From NCBI RefSeq assembly GCF_012489685.1, contig NC_080044.1:72340732-72404731 (forward strand): 64,000 nucleotides of DNA. Reading direction: 5' to 3'. A program made the position numbers and the translations under genes. Below the pieces are notes generated by a model that ran no database searches, had not been told where the DNA came from, and saw only the letters and a list, made by a program, of their open reading frames with translations. This document shows, one piece after another, positions 36,141 to 47,624 of this stretch. This DNA comes from Lotus japonicus. Its lineage: Eukaryota > Streptophyta > Magnoliopsida > Fabales > Fabaceae. Each line of letters starts with the position of its first letter. Within the stretch, counting starts at the first letter, position 1.

Positions 36141-39100
36141 ATGGAGGATATTTGCAAGAAAACCACCAAGAGTTTTGAGGAAATGTGGCCTGTGCTTCAG
36201 ACAGCTGTGGATAGACTCATCAACCAAATAGAAGGGGTTGACGACGATTCATGTTTCACATATGAGGATTGCATGTCCTATTTTACGTATCCTCCACATG
36301 TTTAGGGATAACTCTCTCAACTCAGGTTCTTTCTATATCTTGCTTTATTTAAGGGAAATCAAACATGTACCACTTTAACCAAATAACCAAATATCTGTTG
36401 GTCGTGCACGGAGTGTTTGGGAAATGCAGCTACAAATTTATTCCTAAATATAGTCATGTAAAGTCTTTATATCTGGTTTTACAGTAGCTTGAGGGTATCT
36501 TTACTGGAAATAACTCCAATCAATTTGGATGTTTCCTATATTGCATTTGCCAAGAAATTTTACATTCAATTTAATTTCAGCAATGTTTAATTTAATGACA
36601 GTCTTTATTTTCCTGCTTTTTAGACTTATAAATTGTAAATTTGCATCGAGAATCTGATATCCTACAAATTTCCCCTTCTGGTACTGTCTTGTATGGTCTT
36701 AACTTTGGTGTCTAGAACTGTTTATCGATTGTGTACAGCCCGACAACTGAGGGTTGAAAATTGCGAGCTACTCTATGCCAAATATAAGAAGGTCTTTGAA
36801 GAATATATCAATTCCACAGTAAGTATAATTTTGAATCCTAAATTAACCTTTAGTTGTTCACTTACTCACATGCATCACCGTCAACTATTAAGATTTTGTT
36901 AAACGTGGAAGTTCAAGATCCAATTGTGTAGATATGAGAAATTTAGCAATACATTACACATTTTTTAACATACTTTTTAATATGCTCTATGATTAACCCA
37001 TTTTCTTAAAAGCCAACACATTTACCTAGTAAATTGGTCACTTTTTAAAGATACTGTTTTTTTTAAAGAAGACTAATAACATAATGCATGTAATGAGTAA
37101 ATCAATTAAAGTGTGTTCTTACCATTATTTGCATTTACATTACTATTGGCATGATTAAAGTTATCAAGATTTTCTTATCTCTAGGTTCTTCCATCTTTGC
37201 AAGGAAAGAAAGTTGAACTTATGTTGACAGAACTACTTAGAAGATGGTCAAATTACAAAATTATGACCATGTGGCTCTCAAGATTCTTTCATTATCTTGA
37301 AAGACACTTCATCTTTAGACGGCAGCTTCCTTCGCTTGAAGAAACTAGCTTCTTATCCTTCTATGACTTGGTTGGTGATGAGATTCTTCAGAAAAGTTAC
37401 ACGGAGAATTCTGATGTTATTTTGTTTACCTCCATTCCCTTTATTAATTCATTGAGTTTACTTCATCTATGTGTCTCAGGTACATGATAAGATCAATAAA
37501 CAAGTTGGGGATGCTATATTAGCTATGGTATTTTCTGCTTTCCACTTTCATATGTATCACCTTCAAAATCGTGTGTACTTGCTTTCATTGTTGATTTCCA
37601 GCCTTCAGTACTGCATTGGATGGAACTTATGTGTTGCCAATATTGTGTGTCCTCCAATGGTTTTCATTGTCTCATCTGCTTCTGATTTCTTGGATAAAAT
37701 TTCACATAACTTGCAATGAAATGGAATGTTGTAATTTTAAAGTATAAATTGCATTGCGAACAAGCTCCAACTTCTTGATATCAATTTCTTTCTCAGCATA
37801 GTTTTCATCGTGATTTTGTTTGGATTGACAGAACAAGAGATGCTTGGCTTTGTTTATCAACTATATAGTTTTCATGTTACATTTTAATTGTTAAAAAAAG
37901 GTTTTACTATATGTGAAATTCCTTAATGCACTTTCATGGTGCTTGATGTTATTCTATGATTTTGTTACATAGTAGAATGACAGTAATTTAGTGTGCTTGG
38001 ATATCAGTTAAGTACAACGTTAACAGACTTTTATCACAATTCATAAGAAGTGTTCAATTAATTTTTTAGTCTTGAAGTGCGTGGTAGCATTTGTTTACAC
38101 TGGTGTCAACGAATCTCCAAACATAGTTGATTTTGTTCCTTCCACTTGGTGGACTTGTCTTTAGAATGCAGCCTAGTGCATGTTTGGATTGAAGTTAGGA
38201 TGGTTGTTAATGGAGTTTTGCAGCTTTTTAAGGTGGAAAAGCCAATGGATCAAAGTTGTTGGATCAGGATGATAGTTGGTTTTACTTAAATTGTTTCCAG
38301 ACACGCCCTATAATCATTATGAAACTTTAATTGGTCCAATCGCAGTTGGTTCCCCTGATTTTCATAGTAATGTCTATTTTATCTTCATTTCCTGGTATCC
38401 AGATTGATCAGGAACAGGCAGGAGAGAAGATTGACAGAGCATTGGTTAATAACACGTTGGCCATGTACTCGGAGATTGGAGATGTCCTAAGAATAGACAA
38501 TGAAAATCATTTTATAGGAAGAATGATTAAAGAGCATGCAGCATTCTACAATGATGAAGCTTCAAATTGGATAGCAAGTTCTTCCTTGAGGGATAACACA
38601 CCAAAGGTGATTTCAGTTAAATTTACTTTTTGTTATTGAAGGTAAACTTAAAATTACATTAATTGAAAGATCGATATTTTATTGTTCTGAATCCAATGCT
38701 TAGGTAGCATGAGTTCCTTTGAAACATGCATTTTGGTTAACTTTGTGTTTTAAAATATTTAATGCATTAAAATATTGGTGACAAAAATCTTGCATTAAAA
38801 TATTTATATATCACAACCTTCTTAAAAAAGAAAATACTTGGATCCACGATGAAAAATCACAAAGAGACAAAATCACGATGGATAGAAGCAACTTCCCTTA
38901 GCATTTATGGTTGTCCATCATTATTTTGTATTCAACGTGAATTTTCACCGTGTATCCTCATGCACATCCTCATGCACGCTGTCAAAATTACCCAAGTGGT
39001 TAAATAACTCATATTAGTTGGGCCAATGTAATCAAAATAAGTTCATTGAAAATTACACTAATTTTTTTTTACATAAATGTCAATTTTACATCATGGTTAA

Positions 39101-39566
39101 ATAACTCATTTGATTGCAGGAAGAGAAATTGCATGACATTCAAACCCCTTCATCAAAGAAAATCAGGTTGGTAAGTTCTGATGGAGATGTGTTTGAAGTT
39201 GACTATGGAGTGGCACTCATGTCAAAAACCATTGAAGATGTTATTAAGTCTAACCCTGCTGGTGGAAGTGACAGCATTCCTGTCTTCATGAGTAGCAATA
39301 TTTTGGCCAAGGTCATTGAATACTGCAAGAAGCACACTGAAGCTTCCAATCCCAATTACAAGGAAGACATGTCTGGTGTTGACATCAAAGACTGGGATTC
39401 TAAATTTGTTGAGGTTGGCCATCAAACCCTGCTTGATCTTGTTCTGTGTGCAGACTACTTGAACATCAAGAGTCTGCTAGACCTGACATGCGCTACAGTA
39501 GCAGACATGATGAGAGGGAAAAGTCCAAATGAAATACGCAAGATGTTTAGCATTGAGGCCAACTAG
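36141..39566 (+). CDS. CUL1 N-terminal domain fused to SKP1, copy A
   Basis: A 5' UTR exon ends at 35722. Coding exons are 36141-36286, 36716-36818, 37185-37370, 37480-37527, 38403-38606 and 39120-39566, giving 377 residues in one frame. Residues 1-229 match the N terminus of plant CUL1: SFEEMWPVLQTAVDRLI, YFTTVYRLCTA, FEEYINSTVLPSLQGKK, WLSRFFHYLERHFI, FYDLVHDKINKQVGDAI and IDQEQAGEKIDRALVNNTLA. Residues 230-377 are SKP1-like: KKIRLVSSDGDVFEVDYGVA, AKVIEYCKKHTEA, LLDLVLCADYLNIKSLLDLT and GKSPNEIRKMFSIEAN. The CUL1 C-terminal half is absent, and the SKP1 tail after the RKxFxI motif (normally a PEEEEE...NQW segment) is absent. No Met opens the SKP1 part. A role in SCF ubiquitin ligase assembly, perhaps as a decoy, is inferred. 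The donor after FYDL (TTG|GTTGGT) is weak. Confidence 0.8.
39120..39566 (+). other. SKP1-like exon of copy A
   Basis: This single exon holds the whole SKP1-like part. It begins GAAGAGAAATTG straight after TTGCAG and has no ATG until VALM, inside the BTB/POZ fold. It therefore depends on the upstream exons for translation. The loop between the POZ fold and the C-terminal helices (ASNPNYKEDMSGVDIKDWD) keeps the DIKDWD motif of SKP1 proteins. Confidence 0.8.
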
Positions 39567-41030
39567 GATCCATTTCATAGTGTCAGATTCAGCTAAAATT
39601 GTAGCTGAGTTTATTTCTTGAACATCTCAACTTTTAGATACCCAAAGAGTAACTACTGTGCAATAATGACATTCAAGAGCCATTTATTATATCCTATTCT
39701 GGCTAAATCTTTCTCTGATGCATACACCCACTCAAGAGCCATTGATCAGAAACTTGCACCGGAGTCTGCTGAAAATTTGCTTCGGGCAGTGGTTTCTGTC
39801 ATGGCACAATATTCTCTAACAACATCTCACTTACATTTTTTTTATCTCTATTTATCTTGTTCTACCACATATTTGCATCATATTATATATCAAATTTTTA
39901 CCTTGGACTATCCTAATTAAATATGACCAGAATTAACATCCATTATGAATTCAATTAAGTATACTAAACATGCTCATCACCATCTTAACATGGGGTTTTG
40001 GGTTCAAACCCTGAACAGCGTGGCCACGGGATTGCGGATTTCACCTTCACCCTTGCTGGTAGTGGCTCCCATGCGATAGAAATTTTTTATTACTTTTATT
40101 GTAGTTGTTTATTAATATAGGAATAGAATTCTACTAAGAAAGTGCTTCAAAATTTAAATACTATAAGAAAAAATCACATTTTTTTTTATCTTGGTCAGTG
40201 TATCCCCACAACCGATAGTTTTGAGACTAATCATTTGTATCACTATCAGCAAATTAAGCATTAAGGAACTAGACAATCTTTAGAACTTTATGTGTAAATA
40301 AATTTAGTAAAATAAAAATTAAGAGTAAAATATGTCGCATGGGGAATAAAAGTACAAATTAAAAATAACCACATGTAATATGAGTGATATAAAATTATAA
40401 AAATAAAGATATAATGCACATGAATGAATATTTTAGATTTGAGTATATTAAGATTTTGATTATTTTAAGTAAAGTTACACTTTAATATACTTTTAGAAAT
40501 ATTATACTATTAGATTACAACATTTTTTTAAAATTTCTTAAAAATATTTTTAATATTTAATATAATAATATATATTTGTTGATTATTGTATATGCTTTAT
40601 ATATAAAGCAAATACATAACAAAAAAATAATAAATAAGTGATATGAAATTTAATCTGATTTTTAAAATCAAATGATAAGTAGTATCTTAAATACATTTTA
40701 ATTTATGTCATTTTAATTTTAGGAGTAACTAATATATTTTTTATATAATTTGAAAACAAATCACAAAAATAATGAAAATCAATTTTTACCTTTCAGAAAA
40801 ATGAAAAAAAATTAAAATAAAATAGCTTCTCTTAATTGCGGTTATTACACGCACAATATCAATATCACGAAAACAAATTCCAACAATATAAAAAAAATAT
40901 CAAAATATCTTAATTGCCATTATTATAGGCACAATGTCAATATAAGAATCTCCTCTCCTTTCTTGAACCCTACGTCTTACTCATTCTGTTCCTATTGTTA
41001 TTGCTTTCATTCAACATCTTAATTTGCTGC
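39567..41030. other. Spacer between fusion genes A and B
   Basis: There is no gene. The stretch 39985-40085 has GGGTTCAAACCCTGAACAGC, which resembles a Pol III B box and may be a SINE remnant. From 40090 to 40950 the DNA is very AT-rich. Confidence 0.5.
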
Positions 41031-41043
41031 TGATTCAGTGAAC

Positions 41044-44000
41044 ATGGAGAGAACCGGCATGGGTTTGGAGGCAAACTGGCCTTTGCTTCAGACAGCTGTG
41101 GACAGAGTCATTAACATGGTTGAAGGGGTTCACAACTCATGTTTCACGTGTCAGGATGCAATAAATTATTATACGTATCCTTCAGAAATATTGTTGTTTA
41201 GTTTTCTTTTAATTTTTGTTTGACTTGATTTTTATTTCCAGTCTTATACATTGTTTTCTTGTGTTCATCTCAAATTATTCAGGCATGACTTGCATCAAGA
41301 GCACAAATTCTACTCACCCCTTCTCTGTATCTTGTGCATGGGGAGTTTTTTTTTGTCTAGACCATGAGAGGCATTTTAGTTCTAGTCAAGAATATCTAGA
41401 ACTAGTTCTCTCAGCAGAGGTTCGACCATCAGCAGTGTAAGTGGTCTCAAGGCCTAGAAAGTAGTCAAGCTTACCCAAATATTTGATCGCAAAACCGAGT
41501 CGGAAGTCACTTGCTAGTAAGAATAATGTCATCCACATAAACCAGGTAAAATGAGAGAAATCATCGACAAAAATAACAAAGTAACAGAAGTAACGGAGAA
41601 TTATTGTCATGAAAAATCAAACCCATCTGACAAGTAATGCACCAGGTTGGATTAGGCAAAACCCTTGGTTTTTCATGACAATAATAAACGGGTTTTTGTT
41701 GTTCTTGATCTTGTTCATTGTGATGATTTATGGGGACCGTCTAACCGTCTCTCATTGCTTATGTTGTTGGATATTCTTACTTTGTGATTTTTGTGGTCTT
41801 ACTGGCCGTGATTCTCTCTTTGTGACTCAGTTTATTGCTCGTTCTAATGCTGAGTTTGCGATTAAATATCTAGGTAATTAGCTCTAGGGCCTTGAGATCA
41901 CTTACATTCTATGAAGCACGGACTCGGACACCCGGACACGACACGGCACGGGTATATTTTTTATGAAGATCTTGTCATAAAGCTTAGGAAATTGCTTTGA
42001 TGTTTTCTTTGTAAAAAATGATAATTTGTCTACAAAAAGAGTTAATCTATCCACTGGTTTTCACTCCCTGATCATTATCATTAAAAATGTCTTTGACTAT
42101 GGTTCTTCAAGTGATAAATTAGCAATTTCTTTCATGCTTCACTCTTAAAAATTATATGTTTTTTTTTAAACACATGTGTGTGTCCAGCCAAGAAGAGGTG
42201 TCGGCTCAAGTGTTCGAGCGGTAAAAAATTACTTTTTTAATCCGACACCGCGAAGAAGTGTCTGACACGTGCCGTGTAAGTGTCGTAGGGTGTCGGTGTC
42301 GTGTCGGTGTCCGACACCGAGACACACCATATGTAAGAGGTGTCCGTGCTTCATAGCTTACATTGCTGATAGCTTGTTCTTGGGACAGTACACTTTGATA
42401 CCATGTAAGATGTGATAACTCTCACTACAATTTGTGTTAGGTAGACAATCTATTATTTATAGAAAAGCAAATGGAAAACATTCAATCAATTTGGATATTT
42501 CCTATATTGCATTTTCCAACAACTTTTGCATTCAATTTAATTCTAGCAATGTTTAATTCAATGACAACCTTTATTTTCCTTCTCTATAGACTTATAAATT
42601 GTAAACTTGCATTGAGGATCTCATATCCTGAATTCCTGATACTATCTTGTATGGTCTTAACTTGGGTTTCTAGACTTGTTTATGAAATGTGTGTTTCCCG
42701 AAGACTAGGTAGGGAAAACTCCGAGCTACTCTATGCCCAATATAAGAAGGTCTTTGAAGAATACATCAACTCCACAGTAAGTATAATTTTAACCCTAACT
42801 TAACCTTAGTTGTTCATTTATTCACATGCATCAACCAGTAGGATTTTGTTGACATGGAAGTTCAACGCCTAATAGTATAGACTTAAGGGAAGGCTAGCAA
42901 TACACTCTTTTCAATCTGCTCTATGATTATTCCCAATTTTATAAAATAACACATTTTATCCAGTCATTAGTTACTTTTTAAACGTACATTAACTTCAATG
43001 AAAATAGAATAATCATAAAAAGTGTGTTGTTAATTAGCATTACTTGCATTTACATTATCATTGACTTCATTAAAATTAACTAGATTTTCTTATCTCTAGG
43101 TTCTTCCATCTTTGCAAGGTAAGAAAGATCAACTTCTGTTGACAGAACTACTCAGAAGATGGTCAAATTACAAAATTATGACCATTTGGCTCTTAAGATT
43201 CTTTCATTATCTTGACAGAGAATGTATCATTAAACAGGAGCGTCCTTCTCTTAAAGAAACTAGCTTCTTATCCTTCTATGACTTGGTTGGTGATGAGATT
43301 CTTCAGAAAAGTTACACTGAGATTTCTGATGTTATTTTGTTTTCCTTCATTCCCTTTTCTAACTCTTTTGAGCTTTCATTTAATTTTGTGCCTCAGGTAC
43401 ATGATAAGATTAATAAACAAGTTGGGGATGCTATATTAGATATGGTATTTTCTGCTTTCCATTTTCATATTACCATCTTTAAAATCGCATGTACTTGATT
43501 TCATTGTTTGACTTCCAGCCTTCAACTTCAGTGGATGGAACTTATGTATTGTCAATATTGTGTGCCCTGCAATGGTTTTCATTGTCTCTACTGCTTAATA
43601 TCAATTTATTCACAGCATAATTAATCATGTGATCCTGTTTGGATTGGCAGAATAAAAGATGCTTGGCTTTGTTTGTCAACTATATAGTTTTCATGTTACA
43701 TTTTAATTGTTAAAAAAAAGGGTTTTACTATATGATACTGAAATTCTATCATGCACTAATGGTGCTTGATGTAATTCTACGATTTTCTTACGTAGTAGAA
43801 TAGCAGTAATTTAGTGTGTGTTTTCATCATAGTTCATAAGAAGAGTTCAATGATTTTGTTTTGTCTTGAAGAGCTACTAACATTCTGTTTATGGTGCCAA
43901 CGGATATCCAAACAGTCTTAATTTATGTTCCTTCCGCTGCTCCACTTGATGGAATTGTCTTTAAAATGCAGCTGTAGTGCATGTTTGGATTGAAGTTAGG

Positions 44001-45824
44001 ACGGTTGTTAATGGTGTTTTGCAGCTTTTCAAGGTGAAAAAAGCAAGGGATCAACGTTATTGTTGGATCAGGATGAAAGCTAGTTTTACTTAATTTGTTT
44101 CCAAACACACCCATAATTGTTATCAAACCTTAGTTTTGTCTAATCTTTGTCGGTTTCCCTGACTTTCATTGTAATGACTCTTTTATTTTCATTTCCTGGT
44201 ATCCAGATTGATCAGGAACATGCTGGAGTGCAGATTGACCAAACGTTGGTTAACAATGCATTGGTCGTGTACTCGGAGATTGGAGATATCCCAAGAAAAA
44301 ACAATGCAAAACACTTTACAAAGATAATGATTCAAAAGCTTGAAGCATTCCACTATGATGAGGCTTCAAATAGGATAGTAAGTTCTTCCTTTAAGGATAA
44401 CACCACCAAAGGGTGATTGAAGTTAAATTTGTTTTTCTTATTGAAGATAATTTTAAAATTGCATTAGCTGATAAGTCAATGTTTAATTGTTTTTAATCGT
44501 ATGTGTAGGTACCAGGATCAAGATCCTCTCATGTTGAAACTTCTCATGACGTTATCATGTTAAAAAAAATCTATCTCTCTCTTTTATATGTATTAAATAT
44601 GTAATATGTAATAGTCTCTTAATAATTACAAAGAGAAAGTTTCACAAAGGATCTTGATCCCTAGGTAGCATTTGTTCCTTCGGGAACATGTTTTGGGTAG
44701 CTTTGTGTGTTTTTTATCTTTAGGAAAATTACCTTCAGGTCAAATTCTGTGCAAGGTTTGTGCTCTTTCTTGGCCACAATAAACAGTTACATGTTTTAAA
44801 GTTTTAAACAGAACCTATGATTACTGTGTTGTTTCTAGATCAATTGTTACATGACTCACAATTGTTTACAAATTACAACCACTTGGTTGTGTTGATAGAT
44901 TCTATACATTTATCCCATAATTGAACAGAGCTAAGAAGTAGCCATGCACCTTACCTTTTTAGTCCTCTGCTAGGAAAACCAGACCTAGTCATAAGTATGA
45001 CATTTATGTACCTGTCACCTTGTTTCCAAAGTGAGCTCTTGTAGCATCTGCATTAAAATATTAATATATCACAGCTTCTTAAAAAAGAAAATATCAATTT
45101 TATTTCCTGTATCAAATGTGGGGTTGTCTAACTTGTCCCAACTCCCAAGTGGTTAAATAGCTCTAGGTGAACTAATATAATCAACATAAGTGCACTGTAA
45201 ATTACATCAACCTGTCAAATTCACATAGCTGTTAATAGCATGTTTGCATCAACTTTACTTTCTTCATAACCAATTCTAAAATCTAGAAGCTACTCACATA
45301 ATTAAGCTTCTTCCTGAAATTGATTCTGACTTTGATCAATTGTGTAATAAATTCTAAACATGTGCTAAATACCTCATTCGCAGGAAGAGAAATTGGAGAA
45401 ACTGACTCTTTCATCAAAGAAAATCAGGTTGGTAAGTTCTAATGGAGATGTGTTTGAAGTTGACTATGGCGTGGCACTCATGTCAAAAACCATTGAAGAT
45501 GCTATTAAGACCAAACCTGCTAGTGGCAGTGACAGCATTCTTGTCTCTACAGTCAGTAGCAATATTTTGGTAAAGGTCATTGAATACTGCAAGAAGCACA
45601 TTGAAGCTTCCAATCCCCATTACAATGTAGACATTTCAGGTCTTGATATCAAAGACTGGGATGCTGAATTTGTTAGGGTTGACAATCACACACTATTTGA
45701 TCTTCATTTGTGTGCAAACTACTTGAACATCAAGAGTCTGCTACAACTTACCTCCACTACAATAGGAAACATGGTAAGAGGGAAGGATCTAGTGGAAATA
45801 CAAAACATTTTTAGCATTAAATAG
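41044..45824 (+). CDS. CUL1 N-terminal domain fused to SKP1, copy B
   Basis: Proposed exons are 41044-41174, 42674-42776, 43100-43285, 43397-43444, 44207-44377 and 45384-45824, giving 359 residues in frame. The start MERTGMGLEANWPLLQTAV aligns with the CUL1 start. Then come YYTLVYEMCVS, FEEYINSTVLPSLQGKK, WLLRFFHYLDRECII, FYDLVHDKINKQVGDAI and IDQEHAGVQIDQTLVNNALV. The SKP1 part runs from SSKKIRLVSSNGDVFEVDYG to IQNIFSIK. The donor used by copy A is damaged here: two extra bases near 44400 would shift the frame. A perfect GTAAGT at 44378 restores it at the cost of 11 residues. Intron 2 carries copia and hAT debris. The 5' UTR intron donor seen in the A and C genes seems deleted. It may be weakly expressed or a pseudogene. 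Confidence 0.6.
41386..41880. pseudogene. Scrambled Ty1-copia remnants in intron 2 of copy B
   Basis: On the minus strand FVDDFSHFTW (integrase region) runs directly into LVYVDDIILTS-like and FAIKYLGKLDYFLGLE (reverse transcriptase region), so a large middle part is deleted. On the plus strand at about 41690-41880, VLDLVHCDDLWGPSN (integrase) and FAIKYLGN appear again. The two halves form inverted copies. All frames are broken. Confidence 0.7.
41909..42356. mobile_element. hAT-like element with perfect 15-bp inverted ends
   Basis: CTATGAAGCACGGAC at the left is matched exactly by the complement of GTCCGTGCTTCATAG at the right. The 8-bp target duplication CTTACATT lies at 41901-41908 and 42357-42364. 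The inner ends are dense in GGACAC, CGACAC and GTGTCGG repeats. It is 448 bp and non-coding, in intron 2 of copy B. Confidence 0.88.
44512..44661. mobile_element. Foldback MITE after exon 6 of copy B
   Basis: The ends CAGGATCAAGATCC and GGATCTTGATCCC are inverted. TAGGTA flanks it at 44506-44511 and 44662-44667. The matching place in the copy A intron (about 38700, CTTAGGTAGCATG) is empty. Confidence 0.7.
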
Positions 45825-47615
45825 TGTCATGAGATTTTCAGCTAAAATTATAGCTATGAGTTTATTTCGCGTTTAGTTTATCACTTCGACTTTTATGTGC
45901 TGGAGAATGCAACATTTTGATCAATATGGATGGCTATAAATGATTTAGTTTTTAACTCTACAAGGTCTATTCTACCGATGTTTTCCACATGGATAAGTTG
46001 AGACCATGGTTGATTGGTGGTGGTTGAAGGTAAGATGTAAGCACTTCTACGTACATTTCATTTGTTAGGAATCAAATCCTATTTTATGTTTTTACAAGCT
46101 GATGAATATGATAATCTTTTGGATGATGCTGGTTTTTTAGTGCTAGGTTTGGGGGTATGATTTTCTTATCTAGATTTTTTCTGAAGATGATAATTGTTTT
46201 GTTTGTTGTTATATGCACATCAGTATGTGTACTTCCTTGTTTCTGCAATTGGTTTTTTCCTCCCATTTTGAGATCAATGAATTCTGGGCTTGGTTCTGCA
46301 GAATTCAGTTGTTACTTGTTGAACTAAGTACTTTCGCACCATGTTACTTAGATTCTTGTTTATTTTCCTTGTTTTGTTCTAACCTCATCTAAAGTCTCTA
46401 TCTCTGTCAGTAAACTGATGGTATATAGAGTCACTTTCTACGTTAGATAGAGATTTGTTAATCATCTTGTATTAATCAGAATCTTCACTAGAACTTGAGA
46501 TAATGTACATTCAATGCTATAGCTCGAGTTTCATGAACTCAAAATTTTAAGAAGCCAATTCGGTGCCAATAAATGGTAGCCTCATCAATGGTTTTCAACT
46601 TTTCATCATTCAACAACCGAGTAGTATATCCATTCCAAAGAGGAAACTTCAAATAGAAAAAAAAACATTTTCTGTATCTTTCCCTTCTATCTTTCTCTTT
46701 CACCCCCTTTGGGCTAAATCTTTATTTTTTATACTAAATCATCTCAAGTTCATCTCAAGTGAAACCTTCATGATAATTATGGGGCAACCTCCATGCTAGA
46801 ATGTGGCAAATGTGGCAAGTTATGTTATTTCAACTTATTTGATTGGAGTAAAATGAAAGGAAAATTGACGGCTATTTCATTCTCAAGAATGATTGATGCC
46901 TTGAGAATCAGAATTTTTAATTCTTTAACAAACGTGGAAATGTCATTTCCAACATCAATATTTCACAAAATGTTTTTTCAAACTCTCAAACAACTCCCTA
47001 AGGTATTCAAACGTGCAATTTTTTTTTTATGTACGTAATTAAACACACACAAATTAGAGAGCAACAAGTGAAAAACAATCATCTCTTCATCTCTCATTTA
47101 TACGAAAATAATTATTAGATTTAATTAGAAATTGTCAAAATTAAACATGTAGTAAAATAACATTTTTAATTAGTCAGAAATTAAATAACATTTAAACTTG
47201 ACATTTGCTAACATGATTTATGTTCACTATTTCCATATAAAAAAGACTATAGCTTCAAATTTCTGTTTAGGCCCCTGTGAGGAAAACGTAATCGATTAGG
47301 GTAAATGTAATAACTCCACTATAAAAGGCTAGACCTCATTGAATGAAACATATTCTCATTTCTTCATAAATTTATTGTGTTTGCGGCTCGAAACCCTAGG
47401 ACCATAAACCCCATATCTGAGTGGCTCTCGACCGTGTAAGAACAGTAACAGATAATGCATCTTCTTCTACATATACGATTGATTGTCCTGATATGCTACA
47501 TACTAGATCAGGACATGTAAATTTCTTATATATTCAGAAAATAACTAAAAAAATTGAAGCATGGGTTGAATCTAAAATAACTAAAAAAACATGTCAATGT
47601 GTTGAATGTGAAACA
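45825..47615. other. Spacer after fusion gene B with two duplicated blocks
   Basis: There is no convincing gene. About 46200-46530 repeats DNA found between NF-YB and fusion gene A. About 46790-47200 repeats DNA found after copy C (about 62700-63110), with shared words such as GTAAAATGAAAGGAAAA and ACTCCCTAAGGTATT. The open frames here have no recognisable content. Confidence 0.55.
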
Positions 47616-47624
47616 AAACTTTTT

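Noticed and set aside
39114..39566. A stand-alone SKP1 gene starting near 39114
   Set aside because: The codon at 39114 is TTG inside the splice acceptor TTGCAG, not ATG. The same is true in copy B, and copy C has no Met there either. The exon continues the CUL1 frame.
39985..40085. tRNA gene
   Set aside because: Only a B-box-like word is present; no A box or cloverleaf could be found.
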